48,784 bases of DNA from PVC group bacterium (GTDB lineage: Bacteria; Verrucomicrobiota; Kiritimatiellia; CAIKKV01), in assembly GCA_945898015.1 (NCBI GenBank), contig CAMDGM010000025.1, positions 1-48,784 of the forward strand, given 5' to 3'. Position 1 is the first letter of the stretch; every line of letters starts with the position of its first letter. The notes beneath the pieces are model-generated. The model was given only the letters and a program-made list of their open reading frames with translations, ran no database searches and was not told where the DNA came from. The translations under genes were made by a program, and so were the position numbers. Shown piece after piece: positions 15,201 to 24,203 of the stretch.

Positions 15201-16642
15201 TATTCAAACCGCATAAAGTATAAAAATCGCCATCGTCTCACTCCGGCCTCCCGCTCATACCTGATTAACCCCTTGAGCACATCCCACCGTTTCTCGGTAT
15301 TATCCGTGGTGCCGCCCCAAGACACAAGCGGAAACACGGAGGTGTTCACCTCCCCTTTCATCCGAGTTCGTCGAAACAGGCCCCAAAGCAATTCATCCAC
15401 ACTCGCATCCCCTTTCCGCTCGTGCGAGTAAAGCGTCCAAAACGGCGCATAAAGCCGCTCGACCGCATCGACGGAAGCCGCAGGCCAGAGTTCCAGCATA
15501 TGAAATTGCATCGCATCCTGACTCCGCTGATAAGTAGCCAGGGGCCAGATTCGGACATGCCGTTCGATCACCGTGGGACTGTCTTTCCCCGAACCTGCTT
15601 CAACCTGACGCTCATGATAATAAAAGGGCACAAACCAACGCCTCGTGAGCGTCACAGGCGGCCGTTCGACACGTTCATAGGCCCCCAGCGGCCACAGGAT
15701 AAAGCGCTTTTCAAAATGGGGCCGATTCCGGACGCCCCACAGCGGCCAAACATAGGTTAACTCATCCTCGCCACCCCGCTTGATCTGCACAATCGGCCAG
15801 GGCGCCATGATCTCGCGTTTATCCCCCGCGCGGGTATATCGAAACAGGGGGGGGAGCGCCATCCAAGACTGCTGATTGTCGAGATTAACCCGCCCGAAGA
15901 GCGGGAAAAGCATAAAGGAATACCCCTCATGCTGAGGCGCGCGGTAGTGGGCTTCATTCCACAGCGGCCACAAAATGAACCGCCGGCGAATACCGGGTTC
16001 CCGCGCCTGGCCGTAGAGCGGGAAAACACGAAACCGGGCTTCGTCCTTGGCTCGTGTCCAGGAGATGATGGGGAAAAACAGGTTCCACGTATTCAAATCA
16101 CCCTGGCGCGAATGCGAATACAAGGGAAACATAACAAAATCGATCTCATCCCACCCGGCAAACTCTTCCAAATGGCCGCCAAGCGGAAACACCGCACCGT
16201 AATTGGTGCCCTCGGCGGTCCTGCCCATCGCCAGAACCGGGAAGGCGATCAGGCTCCATTGGGACGTGGCGCTTTGGACATCCGCGTCGCGCCCCCATAT
16301 CAGCAGGGCCGAATTCCAACTGCGATCATTCCCCCACCGTTTCGAGGTCAACAGAGGCCACAGCACATGGGTCGTCGACGTTTGGGCCGCCGGATCGCGA
16401 ACCGCGGCAGCCACGGGACGAAGCGCACAGAACGTGCGACCGCTGGACGCCTGAACACGCTCGGCAACTGGACCCGCAATCCGAATCCGGGTCGAGCCAG
16501 GAGCCAGAGGCGAAGCCGTCCGGGAAATGAACAGGCCGGCCTCAAATACCGGCGACACCGACCGGGATGCGGCGGCCGGAAAGGCGCCAACCAGCGTCAG
16601 GACGCAGACCGCTTGCCACAAGATGAGCTGAACGCGTTTCAT
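15200..16642 (-). CDS. Exported protein with F/W-P-L-aromatic repeats, unknown function
   Basis: About 480 residues. The N-terminus MKRVQLILWQAVCVLTLVGA followed by PAAAS looks like a signal peptide cleaved after AAA/S. The rest is a string of short beta-like units with motifs such as FPLYSHSRQG, FPLYGQAREPG, LWPLWNEAHY, FPLFGRVN, VWPLWGVR and LWPLGAYER: an aromatic-Pro-Leu-aromatic turn every 25-45 residues, with alternating hydrophobic pattern and many Trp, Tyr and Arg. This resembles an outer-membrane or periplasmic beta structure, but I do not recognise a named family. The ATG overlaps the pyrB stop (ATGA) and its own stop overlaps the mlaE start (TAATG), so it is firmly inside this operon and may work with the lipid-transport system. 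Confidence 0.8.
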   Translation of the reverse strand: MKRVQLILWQAVCVLTLVGAFPAAASRSVSPVFEAGLFISRTASPLAPGSTRIRIAGPVAERVQASSGRTFCALRPVAAAVRDPAAQTSTTHVLWPLLTSKRWGNDRSWNSALLIWGRDADVQSATSQWSLIAFPVLAMGRTAEGTNYGAVFPLGGHLEEFAGWDEIDFVMFPLYSHSRQGDLNTWNLFFPIISWTRAKDEARFRVFPLYGQAREPGIRRRFILWPLWNEAHYRAPQHEGYSFMLFPLFGRVNLDNQQSWMALPPLFRYTRAGDKREIMAPWPIVQIKRGGEDELTYVWPLWGVRNRPHFEKRFILWPLGAYERVERPPVTLTRRWFVPFYYHERQVEAGSGKDSPTVIERHVRIWPLATYQRSQDAMQFHMLELWPAASVDAVERLYAPFWTLYSHERKGDASVDELLWGLFRRTRMKGEVNTSVFPLVSWGGTTDNTEKRWDVLKGLIRYEREAGVRRWRFLYFMRFE

Positions 16643-17712
16643 GTTTTTCGATAATCCCGGATAACCTGATCCCGGCCGAAAATTTCGGCTATCAAGGCCG
16701 CACGAATCCACATCCCATTCCGCATTTGACGCCAATACATGGCGCGCGGATCCCGATCCACCTCGACGGCTATTTCCTGGCGACGCGGAAAAGGATGCAA
16801 AAGCACGGCATCCGCTCGCATCCGCTGGAGATGTTCAACACGGAAGCTAAACCGCTCAATGTTGGCAAGCGGCTTTTGCCCGGGCTGATCCCACTCATCC
16901 TGGATGCGCGTCATATATATGGCGTCCGCCCCGGGGATAGCGCTTTCAAAGTCATCGCTGACCTCATAATCCACCCCAGCCCGCTTGAGCAAATCCAGAA
17001 TATCAGGAGCGACTTGAAGCGAAGGCGGCGCCACAAACCGCTGACGGACACCGCGGTAGTTGGCAAGCAACCAGGCCAGCGACCGAACCGTACGGCCGCG
17101 AAGCAAGTCGCCGACAAACACGATGGTCTTCCCATCAATGCCACCGCGATTTTCAAAACTGCGCTGGAGCGTATAAATGTCCAACAACGCCTGCGTAGGA
17201 TGTTGGTCCTTGCCCGATCCGGCGTTGATAATCGGCACAGGCCGGTCCGAATGCGCAAAAACCCAGGCCATTTTCTCAGCCAACCCACCCAGGTTTTCCC
17301 GCATCACCAGCATATCGTAATACGAGCTGAACGTCCGGACGGAATCTTCCCGCGACTCACCCTTGACCTCGGACGAGGTGGCCGTATCACGAACCTCGCC
17401 CACCGGCATGCCCAGGATCTGACAGGCCGCGGTGAAGGAGAGGAACGTACGACTGCTGGGCTGGGTGAAATAGAGCATAGCCCGCTTGTGAGGAAGTTGG
17501 CGCGCCAGGAACGCCATCCCGTCTTCAGTTTTTGCAACACGCCGAATCGCCGTGGCCAGCGTGCCCAGTTCTTCCAACCGGGCACGATCAAACTGCTGGG
17601 CCACAATGACATTGTAAGGCCGGCCGTCGAGATCGAAGTAGGACGCCTTCTCGGTGACGCTAAGCGCATGAAAGGCATCCCACCCCATCGCAGACAAATC
17701 AAACTGCTTCAT
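16639..17712 (-). CDS. pyrB: Aspartate carbamoyltransferase catalytic chain (divergent, N-terminally extended)
   Basis: Forms carbamoyl-aspartate in pyrimidine synthesis. Carbamoyl-phosphate site SSRT at residues 86-89 (usually STRT near residue 50), 80s-loop equivalent SSEVKGESREDSV, GSGKDQHPTQALLDIYT, TRIQDEWD and the ATCase C-terminal HPFPRRQEI...DRDPRAMYWRQMRNG support ATCase over ornithine transcarbamylase. At 357 residues it is about 45 longer than usual, the extra lying at the N-terminus. Its start overlaps the argF stop (ATGA). No pyrI regulatory chain is seen. A specialised transcarbamylase acting on another amino acid is possible but less likely. Confidence 0.82.
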   Translation of the reverse strand: MKQFDLSAMGWDAFHALSVTEKASYFDLDGRPYNVIVAQQFDRARLEELGTLATAIRRVAKTEDGMAFLARQLPHKRAMLYFTQPSSRTFLSFTAACQILGMPVGEVRDTATSSEVKGESREDSVRTFSSYYDMLVMRENLGGLAEKMAWVFAHSDRPVPIINAGSGKDQHPTQALLDIYTLQRSFENRGGIDGKTIVFVGDLLRGRTVRSLAWLLANYRGVRQRFVAPPSLQVAPDILDLLKRAGVDYEVSDDFESAIPGADAIYMTRIQDEWDQPGQKPLANIERFSFRVEHLQRMRADAVLLHPFPRRQEIAVEVDRDPRAMYWRQMRNGMWIRAALIAEIFGRDQVIRDYRKT

Positions 17713-18713
17713 GACACGCCCCCTTCCGACGTCAACGTGGCCACCATGATCGCCTTGATCGTATGCATCCGATTCTCAGCCTGATCAAACACCCTCGAAA
17801 ACGGACCTTCAAACACCTCATCCGACACTTCCAGCGCTCCAGAGGTGGCGGTGACCTCCGTTTTATCGTCATGATAGGCCGGCAGGCAGTGAAGAAACAA
17901 CAGGTCGCCGGATTTAACACGTCCGGTAGCCTCAAGCAAGGCCTGATTGACCTGATAGGCCTTGAGCAGTTTCACCCGTTCTGCAAATTTGGTCTCCTCG
18001 CCCATTGAAACCCACACATCCGTGTACAGAACGTGAGCGCCGTCCACGGCACGGCGGGGGTCATGAATGACCTCAACCGTGCCGCCGAACCGGGCCTGAA
18101 GACGGGCCTGCTCAACAAGCTCGGAAGACGGGGCTAACTCCTTCGGCGTACAGTTAACGAATCGCATGCCGCTGCGCGAACACCCAAACATAAGCGAGTT
18201 AACCATGTTATTGCGCCCGTCGCCGACATAAACGAATGTGAGGCCGGAAAGGCGTCCAAAGCGCTCCTTGACCGTCATCAAATCCGCAAACACTTGCGTG
18301 GGATGCCAGTCATCCGTAAGCGCGTTCCAAACCGGAATGCCCGAGCGGGCCGCCAGCTGGCTCACCGTCTCCTGCTTAAACCCCCGGAAGGCAATGCCAT
18401 CGAAAAAACGACCCAGTACACGGGCCGTATCCGCCACGGTTTCCTTCTTGCCAAAATGGATATCGTTCACGCCAAGATATTCCGCGGTGGCGCCTTCGTC
18501 GGAGGCCGCAACCACAAAGGCACAGCGGGTTCGGGTTGAGGATTTCTCAAAAATCAAGGCAATGTTCTTGCCGTCCAGCAAATGTCCCCGGACTCCGGAT
18601 TTCTTCTTGCGCTTAAGCTGCTCGGCTAAATCCAGAATGTAAGAAAACTCCATGTCGGAAAGATCTGTCAGCGTCAACAGACTCCGCCCTTTAAGCGTCA
18701 CTCGCGTCTCCAT
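17709..18713 (-). CDS. argF: Ornithine carbamoyltransferase
   Basis: Makes citrulline from ornithine and carbamoyl phosphate in arginine synthesis. Motifs: carbamoyl-phosphate loop STRTR at 59-63 in FEKSSTRTRCAF, DDWHPTQVFADLMT, VYVGDGRNNMVNSL, DVWVSMGEE and the catalytic HCLPAYHDD. The length of 334 residues is normal. It lies 14 nt after the HAD gene and overlaps pyrB by 4 nt, so both carbamoyl-phosphate-consuming enzymes are made from one message. Confidence 0.95.
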   Translation of the reverse strand: METRVTLKGRSLLTLTDLSDMEFSYILDLAEQLKRKKKSGVRGHLLDGKNIALIFEKSSTRTRCAFVVAASDEGATAEYLGVNDIHFGKKETVADTARVLGRFFDGIAFRGFKQETVSQLAARSGIPVWNALTDDWHPTQVFADLMTVKERFGRLSGLTFVYVGDGRNNMVNSLMFGCSRSGMRFVNCTPKELAPSSELVEQARLQARFGGTVEVIHDPRRAVDGAHVLYTDVWVSMGEETKFAERVKLLKAYQVNQALLEATGRVKSGDLLFLHCLPAYHDDKTEVTATSGALEVSDEVFEGPFSRVFDQAENRMHTIKAIMVATLTSEGGVS

Positions 18714-18727
18714 TGAACTGCCTCCGC

Positions 18728-19582
18728 TTATGAATTGATCCAGGTGGAAATGGCCTCGAATGTCATCGGACGGCCGGCGATAAAGGCCCTGATGGGCTTC
18801 ACCGCCTTATCCCTATAATAACCCGCCAAATCCGATCCCTCGGACCAGGGCACGGATTCATCCGGCCACTCACCCCGTTTCAACAGGGCGAGAAGTGCGC
18901 CGTAGCTGGCGTCATTCCGCACCCGGAAAAAACGGACCTTGGCCGCATTGGCGTATTCGCAATCCTTGCTGGAGTCACCGCAGAACAGCACCGTTCGATA
19001 CCCTTTTGCGAGGATTTCCTGAAGAATCTGCCCCTTATCGGCGCCCCCCGTGCGGTTCGACCCGAAAATGCCTTTAAACACGGATAGATCGAACGCATGT
19101 TTGGCCAAATCGCCGTCCAGGATATCCTGAAGGACACCCGAGGCAATAAACAGGTCATGCGTTTTCGCGAGCTCCGCAAGCGTTTCCCGCACACTGGGAA
19201 AAGGCCGCCAGAAGAGCCGGGCGGCAACATCGTTCAAAGCGGAATAGACCTCGTTATATCGGTTCTGAACCGCCCCGTAAGCCGCCAGATGCGCCGCATC
19301 CGCCTTTAACGCAACGGGGGTCTCGACGGCATACGGGATCCCGTTGAGCACCGCGTTGACGATCGCCGACAACTGCTGGAAACGCGGGGATCCCATATAA
19401 TTCATGTAGGCCTTGACCATGAGCGGCAGGTGCCGGTCCAAGTCAGCGGGCGGCACCACATCCGCGAATCCCTGTTCCACGCACGCCACATAGGAGGCAT
19501 ATAAAATATGAACGCCCTTGTCCCAGCCGCCACGAATCAAGGTGCCGTCGAAATCAAAGGCTATCGCCGTCGTTCTCATCAC
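18728..19582 (-). CDS. HAD-superfamily hydrolase
   Basis: A 284-residue haloacid dehalogenase-fold protein: motif I DFDGTLIRGG at the N-terminus with the nucleophilic Asp, an alpha-helical cap from about 20 to 140, and the acidic motif CGDSSKDCEYANAA near 210 that binds magnesium. Likely a phosphatase; the substrate is not evident. Tightly packed in the long operon, 10 nt after the dapA-like gene and 14 nt before argF. The pairing with a DapA-family aldolase would fit a small sugar-acid or keto-acid pathway, but that is speculation. Confidence 0.82.
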   Translation of the reverse strand: MMRTTAIAFDFDGTLIRGGWDKGVHILYASYVACVEQGFADVVPPADLDRHLPLMVKAYMNYMGSPRFQQLSAIVNAVLNGIPYAVETPVALKADAAHLAAYGAVQNRYNEVYSALNDVAARLFWRPFPSVRETLAELAKTHDLFIASGVLQDILDGDLAKHAFDLSVFKGIFGSNRTGGADKGQILQEILAKGYRTVLFCGDSSKDCEYANAAKVRFFRVRNDASYGALLALLKRGEWPDESVPWSEGSDLAGYYRDKAVKPIRAFIAGRPMTFEAISTWINS

Positions 19583-19592
19583 GACATCCCCC

Positions 19593-20516
19593 TTAAGGCA
19601 ATAACAGGTCGCGGTCCGTCCGCATCACCCGCAAGACAGCGCGTTCGCAGGCCGGCGTCAACGGGTAGCGCAGCAGATTATGCCACGTGCTGAAGATTCC
19701 AAGCTCGACCAGGAGGCGCTTCTCGCCCGCCAGCCAGCAAGAAATCTTTTTGCCTCCATACACGGCATACATCATCTGGTTCATCTTCTTCTGAAGCCGA
19801 TCCGCCAGGGGCCCGTCGTCTTTGCGGGCCGCCTCGACAATCAGCCTGGCCAGATAGCCGTTGAATACGCCGCCACCCAGCAGGACGCCATCATAGCCGG
19901 CCTTGATATACGCCACACAGTTGAATTCGTCCCCGTTGAGAATGCGAAGGTCGCGTCGTTTCCGGCGAATCGCCGCGAAATAGTCGCGGCGCTCGGGATC
20001 GCCGCTGCTGTCTTTCAGCATCACCACCTTCTTCTCCAGCATGATCGCCTTGAGCGCTTTCATCGGCACGGCGACAGCGCTGTTCTTGCCGCGGTCGTAA
20101 ATCCCCACCGGCAAGGGACACGCACGGATGGCGTCCACGTAAAGGTCCCGCACATTCTCCGGGGTCGCGTTAAGCAAAAATGAAGGCGGTGCGATAATGG
20201 CCGCATCGGCGCCATCCTCCTTGGCGGCTTTCATGTTGGCCACGATCCGGCAGGTTGAATTGTCCGAAACCTGCGCCGTAACCGGAAGCCGCCCCCTCGC
20301 CGCCGCCACCACGGACCGGACCATCAACCGCCTCTGGCTGTCGGTCATCCACGGCCCCTCGCCATTGGTTCCACCCACGAACAACCCTCTCACGCCCAGC
20401 CGAAGATGGTGCTCCACCATGCGTTTGACGGAGGGCACATCCAGCTCGCCGGCCCGGGTGAAGGGAGTGGGGACCGCTGACCAGACATCCCGGACATCGT
20501 TCAATTCGAAATTCAT
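19593..20516 (-). CDS. DapA/NanA-family aldolase (dihydrodipicolinate synthase-like)
   Basis: A 307-residue class I aldolase of the DHDPS/N-acetylneuraminate lyase family. Visible are VPTPFT at the N-terminus, GGTNGEGPWMT at the substrate/carboxylate loop, YDRGKNSAV with the conserved Tyr, and VMLKDSSGD with the Schiff-base Lys. The GTNGEG loop and YDR are not the standard GTTGE / YN(V)P of true DapA, so it probably acts on another pyruvate-derived substrate rather than in lysine synthesis. It overlaps the cmk stop by 4 nt and precedes the HAD gene by 10 nt. Confidence 0.82.
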   Translation of the reverse strand: MNFELNDVRDVWSAVPTPFTRAGELDVPSVKRMVEHHLRLGVRGLFVGGTNGEGPWMTDSQRRLMVRSVVAAARGRLPVTAQVSDNSTCRIVANMKAAKEDGADAAIIAPPSFLLNATPENVRDLYVDAIRACPLPVGIYDRGKNSAVAVPMKALKAIMLEKKVVMLKDSSGDPERRDYFAAIRRKRRDLRILNGDEFNCVAYIKAGYDGVLLGGGVFNGYLARLIVEAARKDDGPLADRLQKKMNQMMYAVYGGKKISCWLAGEKRLLVELGIFSTWHNLLRYPLTPACERAVLRVMRTDRDLLLP

Positions 20517-21190
20517 CGCCGTGCCTCTTCCGTTTGAACACCATCAAGAACCGTTCGAACCACCTCGGCCTGCGTCAGGGCTCCCGTATCAATCACACGC
20601 GCTCCCGGCGGCACCGCAAGGGGCGCCTCCCGGCGAGCCCTGTCAAACGCATCACGGCGTTTCAACGCCTCGAGAACGCCGTCCAGGCCCGCCCCCGCCC
20701 CATCGCCCGTCTGTTCCCCGAGCCGGCGCTTCGCGCGCACAGACGGATCCGCATCCAGGTAAAACTTGTGCCGGGCCTCCGGAAACACCACGGACCCGAT
20801 GTCCCGGCCGTCCATGACCACCCCGCCCCATTCCGGCGTCTGCCGGAAGGCCCGGTTGGCCCATTCCCGTACCGCCGGAATGGCCGCCACCGCGCTGACC
20901 GCGGCCGCCACCGCCGGAGAACGGATTTCCGGGCCAGGTTCCCGGCCGGCCAGACGAAACAGGAAAGCGTGCTCGCCGGGCAACCATTCCAGAGTCAGCG
21001 CCGCCAGCACCCGCGTCACGCCCACCATGTCGTCCGGCTTGACGCCCGCCTCCAGAACCTGCCAGGTAATCGCCCGGTAAAGAGCGCCGGAATCCACATG
21101 GCGATATCCCAGCGCAGCCGCCACACCCCGCGCCACCGTGGATTTTCCGGAAGCCGACGGCCCGTCGATGGTGATGATCAACCCCCTCAT
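20513..21190 (-). CDS. cmk: Cytidylate kinase
   Basis: Phosphorylates CMP and dCMP with ATP. P-loop IDGPSASGKSTVARGVA, HVDSGALYRAITW, GRDIGSVVFPEA and the Arg-rich lid (RAKRRLGEQ) are all diagnostic; 225 residues is typical. The ATG at 21190 overlaps the hisC stop (ATGA); the frame continues 18 residues upstream without relevance. Confidence 0.95.
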   Translation of the reverse strand: MRGLIITIDGPSASGKSTVARGVAAALGYRHVDSGALYRAITWQVLEAGVKPDDMVGVTRVLAALTLEWLPGEHAFLFRLAGREPGPEIRSPAVAAAVSAVAAIPAVREWANRAFRQTPEWGGVVMDGRDIGSVVFPEARHKFYLDADPSVRAKRRLGEQTGDGAGAGLDGVLEALKRRDAFDRARREAPLAVPPGARVIDTGALTQAEVVRTVLDGVQTEEARR

Positions 21191-22317
21191 GGACGCCCTT
21201 TTCGCACCGGACAACCCAGAACCTTGAGAAGCGCCTTCATGCAATGTGCATTCTCGGAAGCCGTGCCTACGGTCACCCGCACATAGTCCGGCAGACCATA
21301 CCCGTCCATGGGCCGGACGATGACCTTCTCCAATTGAAGCGCCTTGAACACCTCGCGGCCCTGCCCGACCTTGACCAGAAAGAAATTCGCGGCGCTCGGA
21401 ACGGTCTCAAGGCCGGCACGCCGACATTCCTTTTCGAAATAGGCCAACCCGTTGCGCACCATGCGACGGGTGCGAACCACAAAGGCATCATCATCCAGCG
21501 CGGCAATCGCCGCCGCCTGGGCCATGGCGTTGACGTTGAACGGCTGGCGAACCCGGTGAAGCAAATCCGCACAGACTGGCGCCGCCACGGCATAACCGAT
21601 GCGCAGGCCCGCAAGCCCGTAAGCCTTTGAAAAGGTGCGCAACAGAATCACCTTTCGGCCCTCCCGCACATAGCGGAGGGTGTCCGGCTGACGATCCGGC
21701 GCCATCAGTTCAATATACGCTTCGTCAAAAACCGTCACCACATGGTCCGGAACCTTGTCCATGAACGCGTCAATGGCCCGGGGCTCCACCACCGTCCCCG
21801 TAGGGTTGTTCGGGTTCGCAATAAACACCACGCGCGTCCGGGGTGTGATCGCCTTCAGCATCGCCCCCAGGTCGTGCGTAAAACCGTCTTTCATCATGGG
21901 GACGGCAATGGTCGAGGCCTCCTCGGCGGCCGCCACCAGCCGATACACCACAAAGGCCCGGTCGGCCATCACGAGATTCAGCCCTTTTCGAAGGAAAACG
22001 TGGGCGATCATTTCAATCAGCTCATTGCTGCCGGACCCGAGCACCAGGGAGTTCATGTCCGTGTTAAGCTTGCGGGCAAGGGCTTGCCGCAGGTAATAGC
22101 CCCCCCCGTCGGGATACCGGTGCATTTGAGCGGCACAGGCCACCATCGCCTTGACCGCTTTTGGCGAAGGGCCAAGCGCGTTCTCATTGGAGGCCAGTTT
22201 GGCGATCGACTCAATGTCGTCAAAGCCAAGCTCGCGCGCCACTTCCTCGATAGGCTTTCCCGGCTCGTATACCGAAAGACTCTTGATCCAGGGATTGGCT
22301 AAATAATCCGTTTTCAT
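21187..22317 (-). CDS. hisC: Histidinol-phosphate / aromatic aminotransferase (HisC family)
   Basis: A 376-residue PLP-dependent class I/II aminotransferase. LASNENALGPSPKA, GSGSNELIEMIAHV, FIANPNNPTGT, VFDEAYIE and the PLP-lysine motif RTFSKAYGLAGLRIGY are all HisC-type, and the N-terminal YEPGKP is typical of HisC. No other his genes are adjacent; next to cmk, HisC-like enzymes often serve phenylalanine/tyrosine synthesis, so a broad or aromatic role is possible. Both ends overlap neighbours by 4 nt. Confidence 0.9.
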   Translation of the reverse strand: MKTDYLANPWIKSLSVYEPGKPIEEVARELGFDDIESIAKLASNENALGPSPKAVKAMVACAAQMHRYPDGGGYYLRQALARKLNTDMNSLVLGSGSNELIEMIAHVFLRKGLNLVMADRAFVVYRLVAAAEEASTIAVPMMKDGFTHDLGAMLKAITPRTRVVFIANPNNPTGTVVEPRAIDAFMDKVPDHVVTVFDEAYIELMAPDRQPDTLRYVREGRKVILLRTFSKAYGLAGLRIGYAVAAPVCADLLHRVRQPFNVNAMAQAAAIAALDDDAFVVRTRRMVRNGLAYFEKECRRAGLETVPSAANFFLVKVGQGREVFKALQLEKVIVRPMDGYGLPDYVRVTVGTASENAHCMKALLKVLGCPVRKGRP

Positions 22318-23045
22318 GATGCCACGCCTCCTTCCGGGGATGCCGTTTCGACCGTGGACGGTTCTTCGGCCACAGGCGGTTCGGGTTCTTCGGCTGCCGG
22401 CGCGTCAACCGAGGGCGCTTGGCGAGCCGCGGCTTCGGCCGCACGAGCGCGCCGAACCGTGTCCAGCCGCGCCAGTTCATCCAGTTTGGGCAATTCCGTA
22501 ACGTCTTTCAGGCCGAAATGCTCAAGGAAGAGGTTCGTCGTACCATAAAGAAGCGGGCGCCCGGGAAGTTCGCTCCGCCCCATAATACGGACGAGCTGCG
22601 CCTCCATGAGGGTCTTGAGAATGTGGTCAATGCTGACCCCGCGGACCGCTTCAATATCCGCCTTGGTGATCGGCTGCTTGTAGGCAATAATCGCGAGCGT
22701 TTCCAGAGCCGGGCGGGACAAGCGCTGCCCGCGCCCCAGGTCCAGTAAATGCCGAAGCCACGGCCCGCAGTCCGAATCCGTCTGGAACACGAATCCATCG
22801 GGCCCTTCCACAACCGTGAACCCAATCTGAGCGCGGGCCGCATCCGCAGACAGCGCGTCCAACGCCTCCCGGACATCCCGATCCTTTAAGGAGGCGTAAG
22901 GCGCAAACAAGCCCCCTAATGTCTCCGCCACTTCCTCTATATTTTTCCGGATCTCGCGGGCCGTAAGGGGCTTTTTTGCCCCGAAAACCAGAGCCCCGAT
23001 GATCTGTTTTAGTGCCGGAATGGCCGCTGTTTCAGAACCGTCCAT
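22314..23045 (-). CDS. scpB: Segregation and condensation protein B
   Basis: Part of the SMC-ScpA-ScpB condensin. Two winged-helix domains are recognisable from KQIIGALVFGAKKPLTAREI to KPLLYGTTNLFLEHFGL; RPALETLAIIAYKQPITKADIEAVRG is the most diagnostic segment. The C-terminus after about residue 195 is an Ala/Glu/Pro-rich tail, probably disordered. 243 residues. It follows scpA by 14 nt, giving the standard scpA-scpB pairing, and overlaps hisC by 4 nt. Confidence 0.95.
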   Translation of the reverse strand: MDGSETAAIPALKQIIGALVFGAKKPLTAREIRKNIEEVAETLGGLFAPYASLKDRDVREALDALSADAARAQIGFTVVEGPDGFVFQTDSDCGPWLRHLLDLGRGQRLSRPALETLAIIAYKQPITKADIEAVRGVSIDHILKTLMEAQLVRIMGRSELPGRPLLYGTTNLFLEHFGLKDVTELPKLDELARLDTVRRARAAEAAARQAPSVDAPAAEEPEPPVAEEPSTVETASPEGGVAS

Positions 23046-23059
23046 GTCGTGCCTCGCCC

Positions 23060-24193
23060 TTATCGGCCGCTTGCTGGCGGACCGTCTTTTTTATCCGAAT
23101 CCTGATCATCCTCACGTTCCGATTCATCATCCTCGTCGTCCTCGTCGTCATCCTCGTCGTCCTCGTCCTCATCATCATCGTCGTCCTCGTCCTCATCATC
23201 CTCGTCGTCGTCATCCTCGTCGTCATCTTCGTCGCCATCGCCCTCGTCTTCTTCATCCTTGTCATCGGGGGCCCCGGACGGATCTGACGGATCGGCCTCG
23301 TCAGACTGATCGACCTGATCCGCCTGATCGGAAACTTCTTCTTCCTCGCCCGGCGGCTCGACGACTTCTGCTTGAGGTGGCGCCTTCTTTCGGCGCGCGG
23401 GCCGGACCGCCGGCTGAATCTCGGGCTCCGGAATCGTCAACGGCATCTCAGAAGGATCAAAGGCTGCAATTTCAATGTCGCCAAACTCATCCGATTGCCG
23501 GACCCGGACCTGATGCAGGCGGATCAACTCCAGCAAAGCCAGGAAGGTGCAGGTGATCTCGTTACGCGTCGCCGCCTGTCCGAAAATGTCCGACAACATG
23601 AAGCGATGACCGGCGCGAGTGCGCGTCAAAAGGTCTTCAATCTTATCGGCCACCGTGAACGGATCGTCAACAATGGTGCCAAACTCAATGGCGCTGACGC
23701 GCTTCAGGGCGTCGTTGAGCGCAGAGATCAGGTCAAACAGGCTCACCTCGTCGAGCCCGAGGCCCGGCTCGGGCTCGAACGCCGGAGCCTCGCCGCCCTT
23801 GCTGAACATGTTGTCCCGCGCCTGAGCCAGCGAATCCAGATGCCGGGCGGCGTCTTTGAACTTTTTATATTCGAGGAGCTGGCGGACCAGGTCCCAGCGT
23901 GGGTCCTCTTCCTCGTCCTCCATCTCGGGACGTTCCTCCACCGGAAGCAACATCCGACTTTTGATCATCATGAGCGTCGCCGCCATCACGATAAACTCGC
24001 CGGCGATGTCGAGGTCGAGCATCTGCATCAAGCCCAAATATTCAACATACTGGGACGTGATGCGGTTGATCTCGATGTCGCAGATTTCGAGCTCGTCTTT
24101 CTTGATCAAATACAGGAGCAAATCCAAGGGGCCCTCGAACACCTCGAGGTCGACCTTGTAATCATCCTGCCCGGTTGCGGAACGACTTGTCAC
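23060..24193 (-). CDS. scpA: Segregation and condensation protein A with long acidic tail
   Basis: Kleisin subunit bridging SMC heads. Classic N-terminus YKVDLEVFEGPLDLLLYLIKK and DLDIAGEFIVMAATLMMIKSR; the C-terminal winged helix ends around TCTFLALLELIRLHQVRVRQ. After about residue 275 there is a tail of roughly 100 residues, dominated by Asp and Glu, absent from ordinary ScpA (about 250 residues). I choose the GTG at 24193 because GAGGAG lies 6 nt before it; the alternative GTG at 24214 overlaps trpS and has no ribosome site. It follows trpS by 10 nt and precedes scpB by 14 nt. Confidence 0.93.
   Translation of the reverse strand: MTSRSATGQDDYKVDLEVFEGPLDLLLYLIKKDELEICDIEINRITSQYVEYLGLMQMLDLDIAGEFIVMAATLMMIKSRMLLPVEERPEMEDEEEDPRWDLVRQLLEYKKFKDAARHLDSLAQARDNMFSKGGEAPAFEPEPGLGLDEVSLFDLISALNDALKRVSAIEFGTIVDDPFTVADKIEDLLTRTRAGHRFMLSDIFGQAATRNEITCTFLALLELIRLHQVRVRQSDEFGDIEIAAFDPSEMPLTIPEPEIQPAVRPARRKKAPPQAEVVEPPGEEEEVSDQADQVDQSDEADPSDPSGAPDDKDEEDEGDGDEDDDEDDDDEDDEDEDDDDDEDEDDEDDDEDDEDDESEREDDQDSDKKDGPPASGR
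23125..23260. repeat. Imperfect GAC/GAT/GAG trinucleotide repeat encoding the ScpA acidic tail
   Basis: On the plus strand this is a run of TCG/TCC/TCA/TCT-like triplets (seen as cctcgtcgtcctcgtcatc). In the scpA frame it gives almost uninterrupted Asp and Glu. Such low-complexity DNA is prone to replication slippage, so its length may vary between strains. Confidence 0.75.
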
Positions 24194-24203
24194 GCGGCTC
24201 TCC

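Noticed and set aside
23012..23287. Plus-strand frame rich in Ile/Val/Leu resembling a membrane protein
   Set aside because: It is the complement of the Asp/Glu triplet repeat of scpA; the hydrophobicity comes only from reading GAY/GAG codons backwards.
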